Of a stretch of 8,007 nucleotides of DNA, positions 1 to 4,524 are shown one piece after another. Each line of letters opens with the position of its first letter. The stretch's first letter is position 1. The stretch is from Methanomicrobiales archaeon. Its GTDB lineage: Archaea; Halobacteriota; Methanomicrobia; Methanomicrobiales; Methanoculleaceae. The stretch spans positions 1-8,007 of the forward strand of contig JAAZOW010000004.1 of NCBI GenBank assembly GCA_012797575.1. The letters are read 5' to 3'. The translations under genes were made by a program, and so were the position numbers. The notes under the pieces are model-generated. The model made no database searches, was not told where the DNA came from, and was given only the letters and a program-made list of their open reading frames with translations.

Positions 1-165
1 GTCGTATATGGTGTCGCTGTCGCCACGGTTGAATGCAGATATGTACGTCTTGAGTGTGGCTTCCGGCGTGTTGGTCTTCTTCGTATCAAGGAGCCCGGTA
101 CATCCTGCTGCCGAGGTGGCAAGGATCAAGATGATCAGGCTTGAGGCTACTAAAAGTCGCTTCAT
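1..165 (-). CDS. Predicted lipoprotein, N-terminal fragment (cut by window edge)
   Basis: The reading frame is open for 55 codons from an ATG at 165 to the window edge. The protein starts MKRLLVAS, followed by a hydrophobic stretch (residues 4-16) and a lipobox SAAGC with the candidate lipidated cysteine at residue 22. This is the layout of an exported protein anchored to the outer face of the cytoplasmic membrane by lipid. After the cysteine come a short polar linker and TPEATLKTYISAFNRGD. That segment resembles the start of NTF2-like/SnoaL-type or DUF4878-type lipoprotein domains, but too little is present to assign a family. No Shine-Dalgarno sequence sits close to the ATG. A TATA-like box about 30 bp upstream suggests a very short leader or none. 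Function is unknown. Confidence 0.75.
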   Translation of the reverse strand, partial: MKRLLVASSLIILILATSAAGCTGLLDTKKTNTPEATLKTYISAFNRGDSDTIYD

Positions 166-189
166 GATGTGCGTATGCGCCGACGGGTG

Positions 190-203
190 CTTATGTATTT
201 CGA
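190..203 (-). promoter_or_regulatory. Archaeal BRE/TATA promoter of the lipoprotein gene
   Basis: On the minus strand the sequence TCGAAATACATAAGC combines a BRE-like purine/A stretch with a TATA-like element. Its centre is about 30 bp before the ATG at 165. Archaeal transcription normally starts about 25 bp after the TATA centre, so the mRNA would begin within a few bases of the start codon. A GGAGG lies just upstream of this box (about 208-213), but no in-frame ATG, GTG or TTG follows it at a useful distance. Confidence 0.5.
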
Positions 204-326
204 TCAGTTCCTCCGGATGACGTATGCGTGTTACTCTTCATCAGGTCGCATACAGCTCTTCATCGGAGTGGGAACACCCACAGGCCCCCTGTTGCCGCAA
301 TGCGCCTCCAGCAGGCAGGAATGTGC

Positions 327-360
327 GGAAAAATGTCGAATAAAAGAGAAGGGGAAAAGG
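327..360 (-). terminator. T-rich terminator region after DUF4013 protein 1
   Basis: On the minus strand, starting five bases beyond the stop codon, there are successive T-rich tracts: TTTTCCCC, TTCTCTTTT and CATTTTTCC. Archaeal RNA polymerase terminates at such oligo-T tracts without needing a hairpin. The position between two genes on the same strand fits a terminator. The call rests on base composition only. Confidence 0.45.
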
Positions 361-364
361 TAGT

Positions 365-1069
365 TCACCGGAACATCGAGGCAGGCGCCCCTGCACTATC
401 ATAGATGTGGGTGATGTACCTCGTTCCGAATACTCCCACAAATGGACCGATGAGGACCGCTATGACGATGCTCAGGAGGAACGCCAGGAGCCAACCGATG
501 AACGGGATCAGTACAAGGATGACAGAGATGATACCCATAGCGATCGAAAAGACAAAGGCAGCTACAGCGGCGACGATCCAGAATATGACCAGTGCGAAGA
601 CGTAGCTCACCCACCCGATCTCTCCTATATGGGCGATGATGGCGCTGAAGTTGAACGCCTCCCCAAAACTATCTGTCCTTGCGAAGCGCACCAGACCCAT
701 CAGAGCGATGAGGGAGAAGACAAAGAGGAAGATCATACCGATGAGCATGCCGATCAGTGCCCCAGCGCCTGGGCTGCTTGCCGCTCCCCCCATCATGATG
801 CCCGCACCGCCGGCGACCATGAAGACGACCGTTGGTATGATGAAATAGATGATGCTTACGACGAAGAGCTTAATACCGTTGATGAACATGCCAACCCAGT
901 CGTCAAGCGGGGGCATTCGAGACTCGCCCCTATAGATCTTCCATTGATACCCCCACCAGAGCGGAAAGATGACCATGCTGATGAAGAGCAGGAGCCATTT
1001 CCCCCAGTTGCCCAGCAGGCCATCTTTGGTGTAGGCAAAAGAGTTGCCGAGCATAGAACCATAATTCAT
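365..1069 (-). CDS. DUF4013 family multi-pass membrane protein (copy 1)
   Basis: A 234-residue integral membrane protein of the DUF4013 family, whose biochemical role is unknown. It begins MNYGSMLGNSFAYTKDG, followed by the family's WGKW segment. Hydrophobic spans are visible at about residues 25-42, 67-90, 104-127, 153-177 and 179-214. Between the first two is a hydrophilic stretch PPLDDWVGMFINGIKL (about 53-68), which corresponds to W-x-x-LF-x-DG-x-K in its neighbour. Other features shared with the protein at 1710-2417 are VRFARTDSFGEAF (about 127-139), IGEIGW and a C-terminal TRYITHIYDS. The ATG at 1069 has GGTGA seven bases upstream, supporting this start. A clear TATA box lies further upstream and T-rich tracts follow the stop, so it is probably transcribed alone. 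Confidence 0.9.
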   Translation of the reverse strand: MNYGSMLGNSFAYTKDGLLGNWGKWLLLFISMVIFPLWWGYQWKIYRGESRMPPLDDWVGMFINGIKLFVVSIIYFIIPTVVFMVAGGAGIMMGGAASSPGAGALIGMLIGMIFLFVFSLIALMGLVRFARTDSFGEAFNFSAIIAHIGEIGWVSYVFALVIFWIVAAVAAFVFSIAMGIISVILVLIPFIGWLLAFLLSIVIAVLIGPFVGVFGTRYITHIYDSAGAPASMFR

Positions 1070-1104
1070 TTACTACTCACCCCGAGGTTAATCAACCTTT
1101 ATGG

Positions 1105-1135
1105 ACTGGGTATTTATAGGTTTCGCAAACCCAGT
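1105..1135. promoter_or_regulatory. Inverted repeat bracketing the promoter of DUF4013 protein 1
   Basis: ACTGGGT at 1105-1111 and its exact complement ACCCAGT at 1129-1135 lie 17 bp apart. The TATA box and BRE sit between them. A protein bound to both arms would overlap the TBP/TFB site, so this could be a repressor operator, or the repeat could arise by chance. There is no direct evidence for a regulator. Confidence 0.35.
1111..1126 (-). promoter_or_regulatory. BRE/TATA promoter of DUF4013 protein 1
   Basis: On the minus strand GCGAAACCTATAAATA contains a BRE-like CGAAAC followed by the TATA element CTATAAATA. The TATA centre is about 46 bp before the ATG at 1069, so the mRNA should start near 1088-1091. 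That leaves a leader of about 20 bases carrying the GGTGA ribosome binding site. This is the best-formed promoter in the window. Confidence 0.7.
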
Positions 1136-1145
1136 ACCTCATATA

Positions 1146-1158
1146 GGTCACTTTGACC
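1146..1158. repeat. Short inverted repeat upstream of the DUF4013 protein 1 promoter
   Basis: GGTCA, a three-base spacer (ctt), then TGACC. It lies about 30 bp upstream of the TATA box of the gene at 365-1069, a position where archaeal activators can bind. It is short enough to occur by chance. Confidence 0.25.
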
Positions 1159-1209
1159 AAAAGAGGCGGTCTTCAACAGGCCTTGTCGCCAGGGAAGGGT
1201 CAAGATCCA

Positions 1210-1223
1210 CTCCCGCGCGGGAG
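1210..1223. repeat. Perfect 14-bp palindrome
   Basis: CTCCCGCGCGGGAG is identical to its own reverse complement. It lies in the noncoding gap between DUF4013 protein 1 and element copy A. Role unknown; the sequence is GC-rich, which raises the chance of random palindromes. Confidence 0.4.
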
Positions 1224-1351
1224 ACTCGCAGTGGGTGGCAGAATGGGTGTGCGTCAGTGCTCATAGTCAATCGTACATTCGGGAGATCTTTTGGGGGTAT
1301 TTTTGCCCCTCTTCGCGCTCTTTGCAGTTTTTCTCCACTCTGCCCCGAGCA

Positions 1352-1499
1352 GGGGATACTGCATATTGAGCCCAGAGAGACAGAGGGGAGGGGGCTTCTT
1401 GCCCCCTCCCCAGAGGCGATACCTCCCACGGTCCAGAGTATGGGGATACGCCCCGGGTATCCCCCTCCCGGGGCGGGGTGGGGGATGCTGGCATATTGA
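1352..1499 (+). repeat. Imperfect direct repeat bounding the extra block of copy A
   Basis: GGGGATACTGCATATTGA at 1352-1369 recurs as GGGGATGCTGGCATATTGA at 1481-1499, about 130 bp away. Copy B has a single CATATTGA (minus strand, 4079-4086). The long form could have arisen by internal duplication, or the short form by deletion between repeated G-runs. Confidence 0.55.
1385..1411. repeat. Perfect hairpin inside copy A
   Basis: GGGGAGGGGGC (1385-1395), loop TTCTT, then GCCCCCTCCCC (1401-1411): an uninterrupted 11-bp stem with a five-base loop. A second hairpin follows with arms GGGGATAC (1442-1449) and GTATCCCC (1457-1464). Both lie in the part of the element that copy B lacks. Confidence 0.7.
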
Positions 1500-1604
1500 A
1501 AGAAGGGGGAGACCTCGCAAAACCAGGTTATTCCCGCCATTCCGCGTGATTGTTGGCGTTACACCTCACCGCACCAAAATCTCTGAAGATACGGTGACAT
1601 GATG

Positions 1605-1709
1605 CCTCGCGAGGGGTCCCGTCCCTCACCGTCAGGCGGGAGGCGGTAGCGGGCGAGTGCACCGCCTTTGATATCGCCCGAGGGAGATCAGCGGGAAGGG
1701 AGTATCACT
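1605..1709. other. Noncoding gap downstream of DUF4013 protein 2, with small hairpins
   Basis: Between the end of copy A and the stop codon at 1710-1712 I see no gene. It holds a 10-bp palindrome CCTCGCGAGG (1605-1614) directly at the element's edge, an inverted repeat GAGGG/CCCTC (1611-1627) and an inverted repeat GGCGGT/ACCGCC (1642-1647 and 1661-1666). Any of these could form the 3' end of the DUF4013 protein 2 transcript, but no clear oligo-T tract follows on the minus strand. Confidence 0.4.
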
Positions 1710-2417
1710 TCATGGCACCCTATTCTCGAAAAACCCTCCCACGCTCTCATAGACTTCGGCCAGGTAGCGGGCGTGGAAGACGCCGTACGCCACCCCGAGA
1801 AAGAGGCTGATGATCCAACCCAGGATCGGGATGTTTGCGAGGAGGCCAACCACGAAGCTGTAGACCAGACCGATCACGATGAGGATGATGACCGCAAGGA
1901 TCCAGGCTCCCCACCCGATCTTCCCGATCTGGGCAAAGATCGTGCCGAGCCTGAACGCCTCAACGAACTTCCCGGTTTGGGCGAACCGCACGACCGCAAA
2001 GAGCGAGACGAACGATATCAGGACTGCGACGAGCCCTGCAAGCAGGAGCCCGAGGAGAGCGGCGGCGAGCACCGGGATCCAGGCCGCAGAATCGGTCGCC
2101 CCTTGCGCCCCGATGGCCGAGAGGGCCGCAAGCCCCCCAAAGTAGATCAGGACCAGGATCGTCGGGATCGCATAGATCAGGTTGATGATGTTCCACTTCC
2201 ACCCGTCGACAAAGAGCCTGCCCCATCCCCCGATATCGGGGGCAGGCCTCCGACCGGAGAGCACCCGCACGATATAGCCGTTGTAGAGCGGAACCAGAAA
2301 CAAGGTAAAGATCTGAATGAGCGAGAGGATAACCAGGATGATCCACCGCCCCCATCTGCCCCAGAGGGTCTCTTTTGTGTACCCAAATGCCCCAGATACG
2401 ATCGCACCGTAGTCCAT
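1710..2417 (-). CDS. DUF4013 family multi-pass membrane protein (copy 2)
   Basis: A 235-residue integral membrane protein, paralogous to the product of 365-1069. Its start MDYGAIVSGAFGYTKE lines up with MNYGSMLGNSFAYTKD, then RWGRW, GGWGRLFVDGWKW (about 63-75), VRFAQTGKFVEAF (143-155), IGKIGW and ARYLAEVYES near the C-terminus. Hydrophobic spans are at about residues 25-48, 77-103, 112-143, 169-194 and 197-214. A TTG at 2423 would add two residues. The ATG at 2417 is preferred because GGTGG sits six bases before it and it aligns with the paralogue's start. A weak TATA-like TTATGTG lies about 40 bp upstream. Function is unknown; the family's repeated occurrence here suggests local duplication. 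Confidence 0.88.
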   Translation of the reverse strand: MDYGAIVSGAFGYTKETLWGRWGRWIILVILSLIQIFTLFLVPLYNGYIVRVLSGRRPAPDIGGWGRLFVDGWKWNIINLIYAIPTILVLIYFGGLAALSAIGAQGATDSAAWIPVLAAALLGLLLAGLVAVLISFVSLFAVVRFAQTGKFVEAFRLGTIFAQIGKIGWGAWILAVIILIVIGLVYSFVVGLLANIPILGWIISLFLGVAYGVFHARYLAEVYESVGGFFENRVP

Positions 2418-2721
2418 GAGCAACCACCTTCAGGCGTGAAGGGGCGGTAGCGCACATAACCGTTTGGGAGCACCCGGGGAGGCTGGCACTCACTCCGCAG
2501 ATCAGCCTGGATCGAACACACCCTAAGCCCTTGTTCCGATTGACCGGCGTTCAATCAAGATATCCCTCCCCGAATTCGCCCCGGGGGCTGGCACCTGACC
2601 CTGGAGCAGCGATCTATCTGGTGAGAGGAGAGGGAGCCAGCGCTACCAACATGCGGTCCGGGTGGCGCCAAAGCCCCCTCAGTATCCCGACCGGGGATGC
2701 TCTCATAGGGAGATTGGCCTG
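2418..2721. other. Intergenic region upstream of DUF4013 protein 2
   Basis: About 304 bases without a convincing gene. Next to DUF4013 protein 2 it holds the GGTGG ribosome binding site and a weak TATA-like box (minus strand, 2453-2460, GGTTATGTG). GCTGGC at 2587-2592 and GCCAGC at 2636-2641 could pair around a 43-base loop. ATCCC/GGGAT near 2683-2697 could form a small hairpin near the 3' end of the gene at 2722. GGCTGGCAC occurs twice, near 2481 and 2586. None of this is strong enough to name an RNA gene. Confidence 0.4.
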
Positions 2722-3681
2722 CTAGATCACGCGGAATCCGGCACCCTTCTTGCGCACCAGGCCGATCTTTCTGAGATCGTTGAGGAGCCCGTTCACAAAC
2801 CCTGGGGTGAGATCCAACGCGATCGACCATCCTTCCTTGGTACTCCCCACAGCGCTGCTCTCGAGCGCCTCTGCAACCTCCGGCGGAGTCAGCGTCCCGC
2901 CCTCCTCGAGGATCTCCATGGTTCTCGCAACGACGATCTGTTTCAGGGAGATGCCCTCCCGAAACGATATGTACGCATCCTCGTCGATGTCCAGGGCGTC
3001 GGCAATTTCATCGACTTTGTCAAGATCTGCTCCAAGAATAACGCGGGGACCAAACTCCAGCCGGCACTCAGGCACCGCGACGATGGTCACCTCTGCCTGG
3101 ATCCCGTGCTCGGCAAAGACATCGGGAGCCACATCCTCGGTGAGGCCACCAGGAAGGGTGAGGACGACATCCTCAGGGTCCACGTATTGTTTCACGACCA
3201 TTCCTTCATCCCCGACCTCGATCAGGCCGTTCTCGCCCAGGGTGGCGAGTGCCATGAACTTGTAGAACGTGGCGCTCTTGTCGCCTGGTGGTGGAGCCCC
3301 CGAAGCAGGCCTGCCGGATGGATTCATCCACTCTTCGATGCTTGCCTTTGGGATAACATCCCCGGGTGGGAATCTCTCCATGAATTCAGCGATGGTCTTG
3401 GCGATGCGCTCTGTCACATCGAGGTAGGGGTCATACAACTCAAGGGGCTCGTCTTCTTCGGTATCACCCTCACCACGGAACTCCTCAGCGAGCTTCCTGA
3501 GCCGCGCAATCTCCTCTCTCAGCAGTGTCTTAATATCCTTGATCGCTCCTTTTGCAGAAACCAGTCTCTTTAACGTGACCGTCTGCGTGACGCGGGCCGG
3601 CATGCCCGCCTCCTTGAAGGCACGCGCAATTTTCGGGGTGTCGATCGGATCGTAGATAGTGAGTATCTCCTCAAGCACCAT
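2722..3681 (-). CDS. Unrecognised 319-residue soluble protein, possible winged-helix C-terminus
   Basis: I do not recognise a named family. The protein has no signal peptide and no membrane span. Residues 1-45 (MVLEEILTIYDPIDTPKIAR...) look like a compact helical domain. About 46-70 is charged and coiled-coil-like (IKTLLREEIARLRKLAEEF), followed by an acidic linker GEGDTEEDEP (71-79). A Pro/Gly-rich linker at about 121-134 precedes a mixed alpha/beta middle part (about 137-220). The C-terminus has LTPPEVAEAL (264-273) and TPGFVNGLLNDLRKIGLVRKK (292-312). That spacing of helices followed by a basic strand suggests a winged helix for DNA or protein binding; this is inference. The ATG at 3681 has only a weak upstream GTGTGA, and GTG is codon 2. 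It is not obviously in an operon with its neighbours. Confidence 0.85.
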   Translation of the reverse strand: MVLEEILTIYDPIDTPKIARAFKEAGMPARVTQTVTLKRLVSAKGAIKDIKTLLREEIARLRKLAEEFRGEGDTEEDEPLELYDPYLDVTERIAKTIAEFMERFPPGDVIPKASIEEWMNPSGRPASGAPPPGDKSATFYKFMALATLGENGLIEVGDEGMVVKQYVDPEDVVLTLPGGLTEDVAPDVFAEHGIQAEVTIVAVPECRLEFGPRVILGADLDKVDEIADALDIDEDAYISFREGISLKQIVVARTMEILEEGGTLTPPEVAEALESSAVGSTKEGWSIALDLTPGFVNGLLNDLRKIGLVRKKGAGFRVI

Positions 3682-3956
3682 ATGGCATCTTCACACGAGG
3701 TTGTATGCACCACCTGTTCATAAGGCCGTCAGTCGGGGGATGCATGATTGAGTCCCTGATGCGGTCTCATGTGGCCATTCTCGTTTGAGCGCAGGCTTCG
3801 AGGATCGAGGTCTCTCTCCCCCCCGGACAGACTGAAGTGCCTGAAGGTAGAGCCTTCTGCCTTCACGGCGCGGGCGAAGGCGGGAGCGACCCCGCCCGGG
3901 TAGAGAGTTTCGATGACCCGCTGCCAGGGGGACGGGCAGAATCTCCGGAGTCGCTA
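3682..3956. other. Noncoding gap between the 319-residue gene and copy B
   Basis: About 275 bases with no supported gene on either strand. A weak TATA-like CTTATGAAC (minus strand, 3717-3725) lies about 40 bp before the ATG at 3681 and could drive that gene. Small inverted repeats are TGAAGG/CCTTCA (3842-3847 and 3860-3865) and CTGCC/GGCAG (3921-3925 and 3935-3939). A run of C occurs near 3820-3826. No tRNA or rRNA signature is visible. Confidence 0.4.
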
Positions 3957-3963
3957 CACTAGT
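3957..3963. repeat. Left 7-bp direct repeat flanking copy B (candidate target-site duplication)
   Basis: CACTAGT here is repeated exactly at 4155-4161. The two lie immediately outside the limits at which similarity between copies A and B begins and ends. That is what a target-site duplication from insertion would look like. The core ACTAGT is a palindrome, which slightly weakens the argument. Confidence 0.5.
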
Positions 3964-4154
3964 GCATCATGTCACCATATCTTCAAAAGATCTTGACGTG
4001 TGAGATGGAACGCCAACAATCACGCATAATGGCGGGAATAACCTGGTTTTGCGAGATCTCCCCCTCCCCTGTCTGGTTTCAATATGACAGGAAAGGGTGC
4101 GAAGAGGGGTAAAAGCGCCCCTGAGGATCTCTTGAATATATGATTGACAACGAG
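3964..4154 (-). mobile_element. Dispersed noncoding repeat element, copy B (short form)
   Basis: Read on the minus strand, this 191-bp segment begins CTCGTTGTCAATC and ends GGTGACATGATGC, matching both ends of copy A (1260-1605). It is shorter because it lacks most of A's internal G/C-hairpin block. The join lies within runs of G (GGGGAGGGGG then AGATCTCGC). Perfect 7-bp direct repeats CACTAGT flank it. The element ends share only a weak inverted similarity (TGTCA near both tips), so long terminal inverted repeats are absent. It lies immediately downstream of the 63-residue membrane protein gene, with the flanking repeat overlapping that gene's TAG stop. No coding potential is convincing. Confidence 0.65.
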
Positions 4155-4161
4155 CACTAGT
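4155..4161. repeat. Right 7-bp direct repeat flanking copy B
   Basis: Second copy of CACTAGT. It overlaps the stop codon (4157-4159) of the 63-residue membrane protein gene. An insertion here would leave that coding sequence intact. Confidence 0.5.
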
Positions 4162-4348
4162 ACACAGAGGCCGCTCCGAACACAAGTGCAGCCATCACTG
4201 CAAAAAGCATGAAGATGATGAATAAGCCTATCCAGATTATCAGACCCGCGACGAGGTTATAGCCAAATACTGCGAGTGCCCGTTTCAGGAAGCTGTCTGA
4301 CACCAGCCATCCCTTGTAGCTGTATGTATCCGTCCCACCATTGGACAT
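4157..4348 (-). CDS. Small 63-residue membrane protein of unknown function
   Basis: The protein has a polar N-terminus (MSNGGTDTYSYKGWLVSDSF, about 20 residues), a short KRALAVFGYN segment, and then about 33 uninterrupted hydrophobic residues (about 30-60), enough for one long or two short membrane spans. It ends at a TAG that lies in the direct repeat flanking element copy B. There is no Shine-Dalgarno sequence before the ATG. A T-rich TATA-like box about 27 bp upstream predicts a leaderless mRNA. Coherent composition, a promoter at the right spacing and a Tyr/Trp-rich N-terminus support a real gene. I cannot assign a family; a truncated larger membrane protein is possible but less likely. 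Confidence 0.7.
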   Translation of the reverse strand: MSNGGTDTYSYKGWLVSDSFLKRALAVFGYNLVAGLIIWIGLFIIFMLFAVMAALVFGAASVY

Positions 4349-4370
4349 GGTCTAGCATTGCCAGGATGCA

Positions 4371-4380
4371 AGATAAAAAG
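4371..4380 (-). promoter_or_regulatory. TATA-like promoter of the 63-residue membrane protein
   Basis: The minus strand reads CTTTTTATCT, preceded by GGGAAT as a possible BRE. Its centre is about 27 bp before the ATG at 4348, so transcription would start at or next to the start codon. It lies just past the 3' edge of the DUF4013 gene remnant. Confidence 0.5.
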
Positions 4381-4404
4381 ATTCCCTTTGACGGTGGCCC
4401 CCAC

Positions 4405-4485
4405 CAGATGGGTATCCCACTTCCACTCACCGACAAAGAGCCCGCCCCAGCCCTGGAGACGAAGCCTTCCTGCCCCGGCCACACC
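4405..4485 (-). pseudogene. Remnant of a third DUF4013 gene
   Basis: On the minus strand this stretch encodes LQGWGGLFVGEWKWD in one frame. It matches IGGWGRLFVDGWKWN at residues 62-76 of the DUF4013 protein at 1710-2417. At DNA level 4417-4452 matches 2193-2228 at 31 of 36 positions by hand count. Similarity weakens upstream (a possible AGR for SGRR) and disappears downstream, where the expected hydrophobic segment is missing. No full-length frame or start with a ribosome site surrounds it. It is therefore best read as a decayed fragment left between purH and the small membrane protein gene. Confidence 0.65.
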
Positions 4486-4524
4486 TGGCCGCAGAGAGAT
4501 CGCCTGGAAAGAGGGGGGATGTGG

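Larger units (their letters stand above)
1260..1605 (+). mobile_element. Dispersed noncoding repeat element, copy A (long form)
   Basis: This segment matches the reverse complement of 3964-4154 at both ends. The right-hand 101 bases (1505-1605) match 3964-4064 at 85 positions without gaps by hand count. The left-hand 60 bases or so share CTC..AGTCAATC, GAGATC, a GGGG/CCCC mini-hairpin and CCCCTCTTCGC. Compared with copy B it carries roughly 115-130 extra bases (about 1370-1509) rich in G/C hairpins. The differences between copies do not favour third codon positions, so conservation is of DNA or RNA and not of a protein. No transposase is present. A MITE-like non-autonomous element is the simplest reading; a dispersed structured RNA is the alternative. 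No direct repeat flanks this copy. Confidence 0.65.

Noticed and set aside
407..1156. Plus-strand open frame of 249 codons antisense to DUF4013 protein 1
   Set aside because: Its product is an improbable run of Asp, Glu, Arg and His, typical of the complement of a hydrophobic membrane protein gene. The minus strand carries the family motifs, a ribosome site and a promoter.
1291..1602. Two open frames (1291-1602 plus and 3967-4185 minus) with a similar C-terminal peptide ending in EDTVT / EDMVT
   Set aside because: They lie in the two copies of the dispersed element. Base differences between copies fall at all codon positions and change the peptide, and the N-terminal parts are unrelated or low complexity. 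The shared peptide reflects DNA similarity and not a selected protein.
1668..2450. Plus-strand open frame of 260 codons antisense to DUF4013 protein 2
   Set aside because: Same reason: extreme charged composition opposite a membrane protein gene, and no domain is recognisable.
2587..2641. GCTGGC/GCCAGC pairing as a structured RNA or terminator
   Set aside because: Only six pairs close a 43-base loop in GC-rich DNA, with no oligo-T tract after it. Too weak to call as a feature of its own.
2662..3573. Plus-strand open frame of 303 codons antisense to the 319-residue protein
   Set aside because: The minus-strand product has coherent helices, linkers and domain-like segments. The plus product is His/Pro/Arg-rich and has no recognisable motif or ribosome site.
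1605..3963. Invertible DNA segment between the two inverted element copies
   Set aside because: The copies are too diverged and differ in length, and there is no recombinase or recombination-site signature. Inversion by homologous exchange is possible in principle but nothing shows it.
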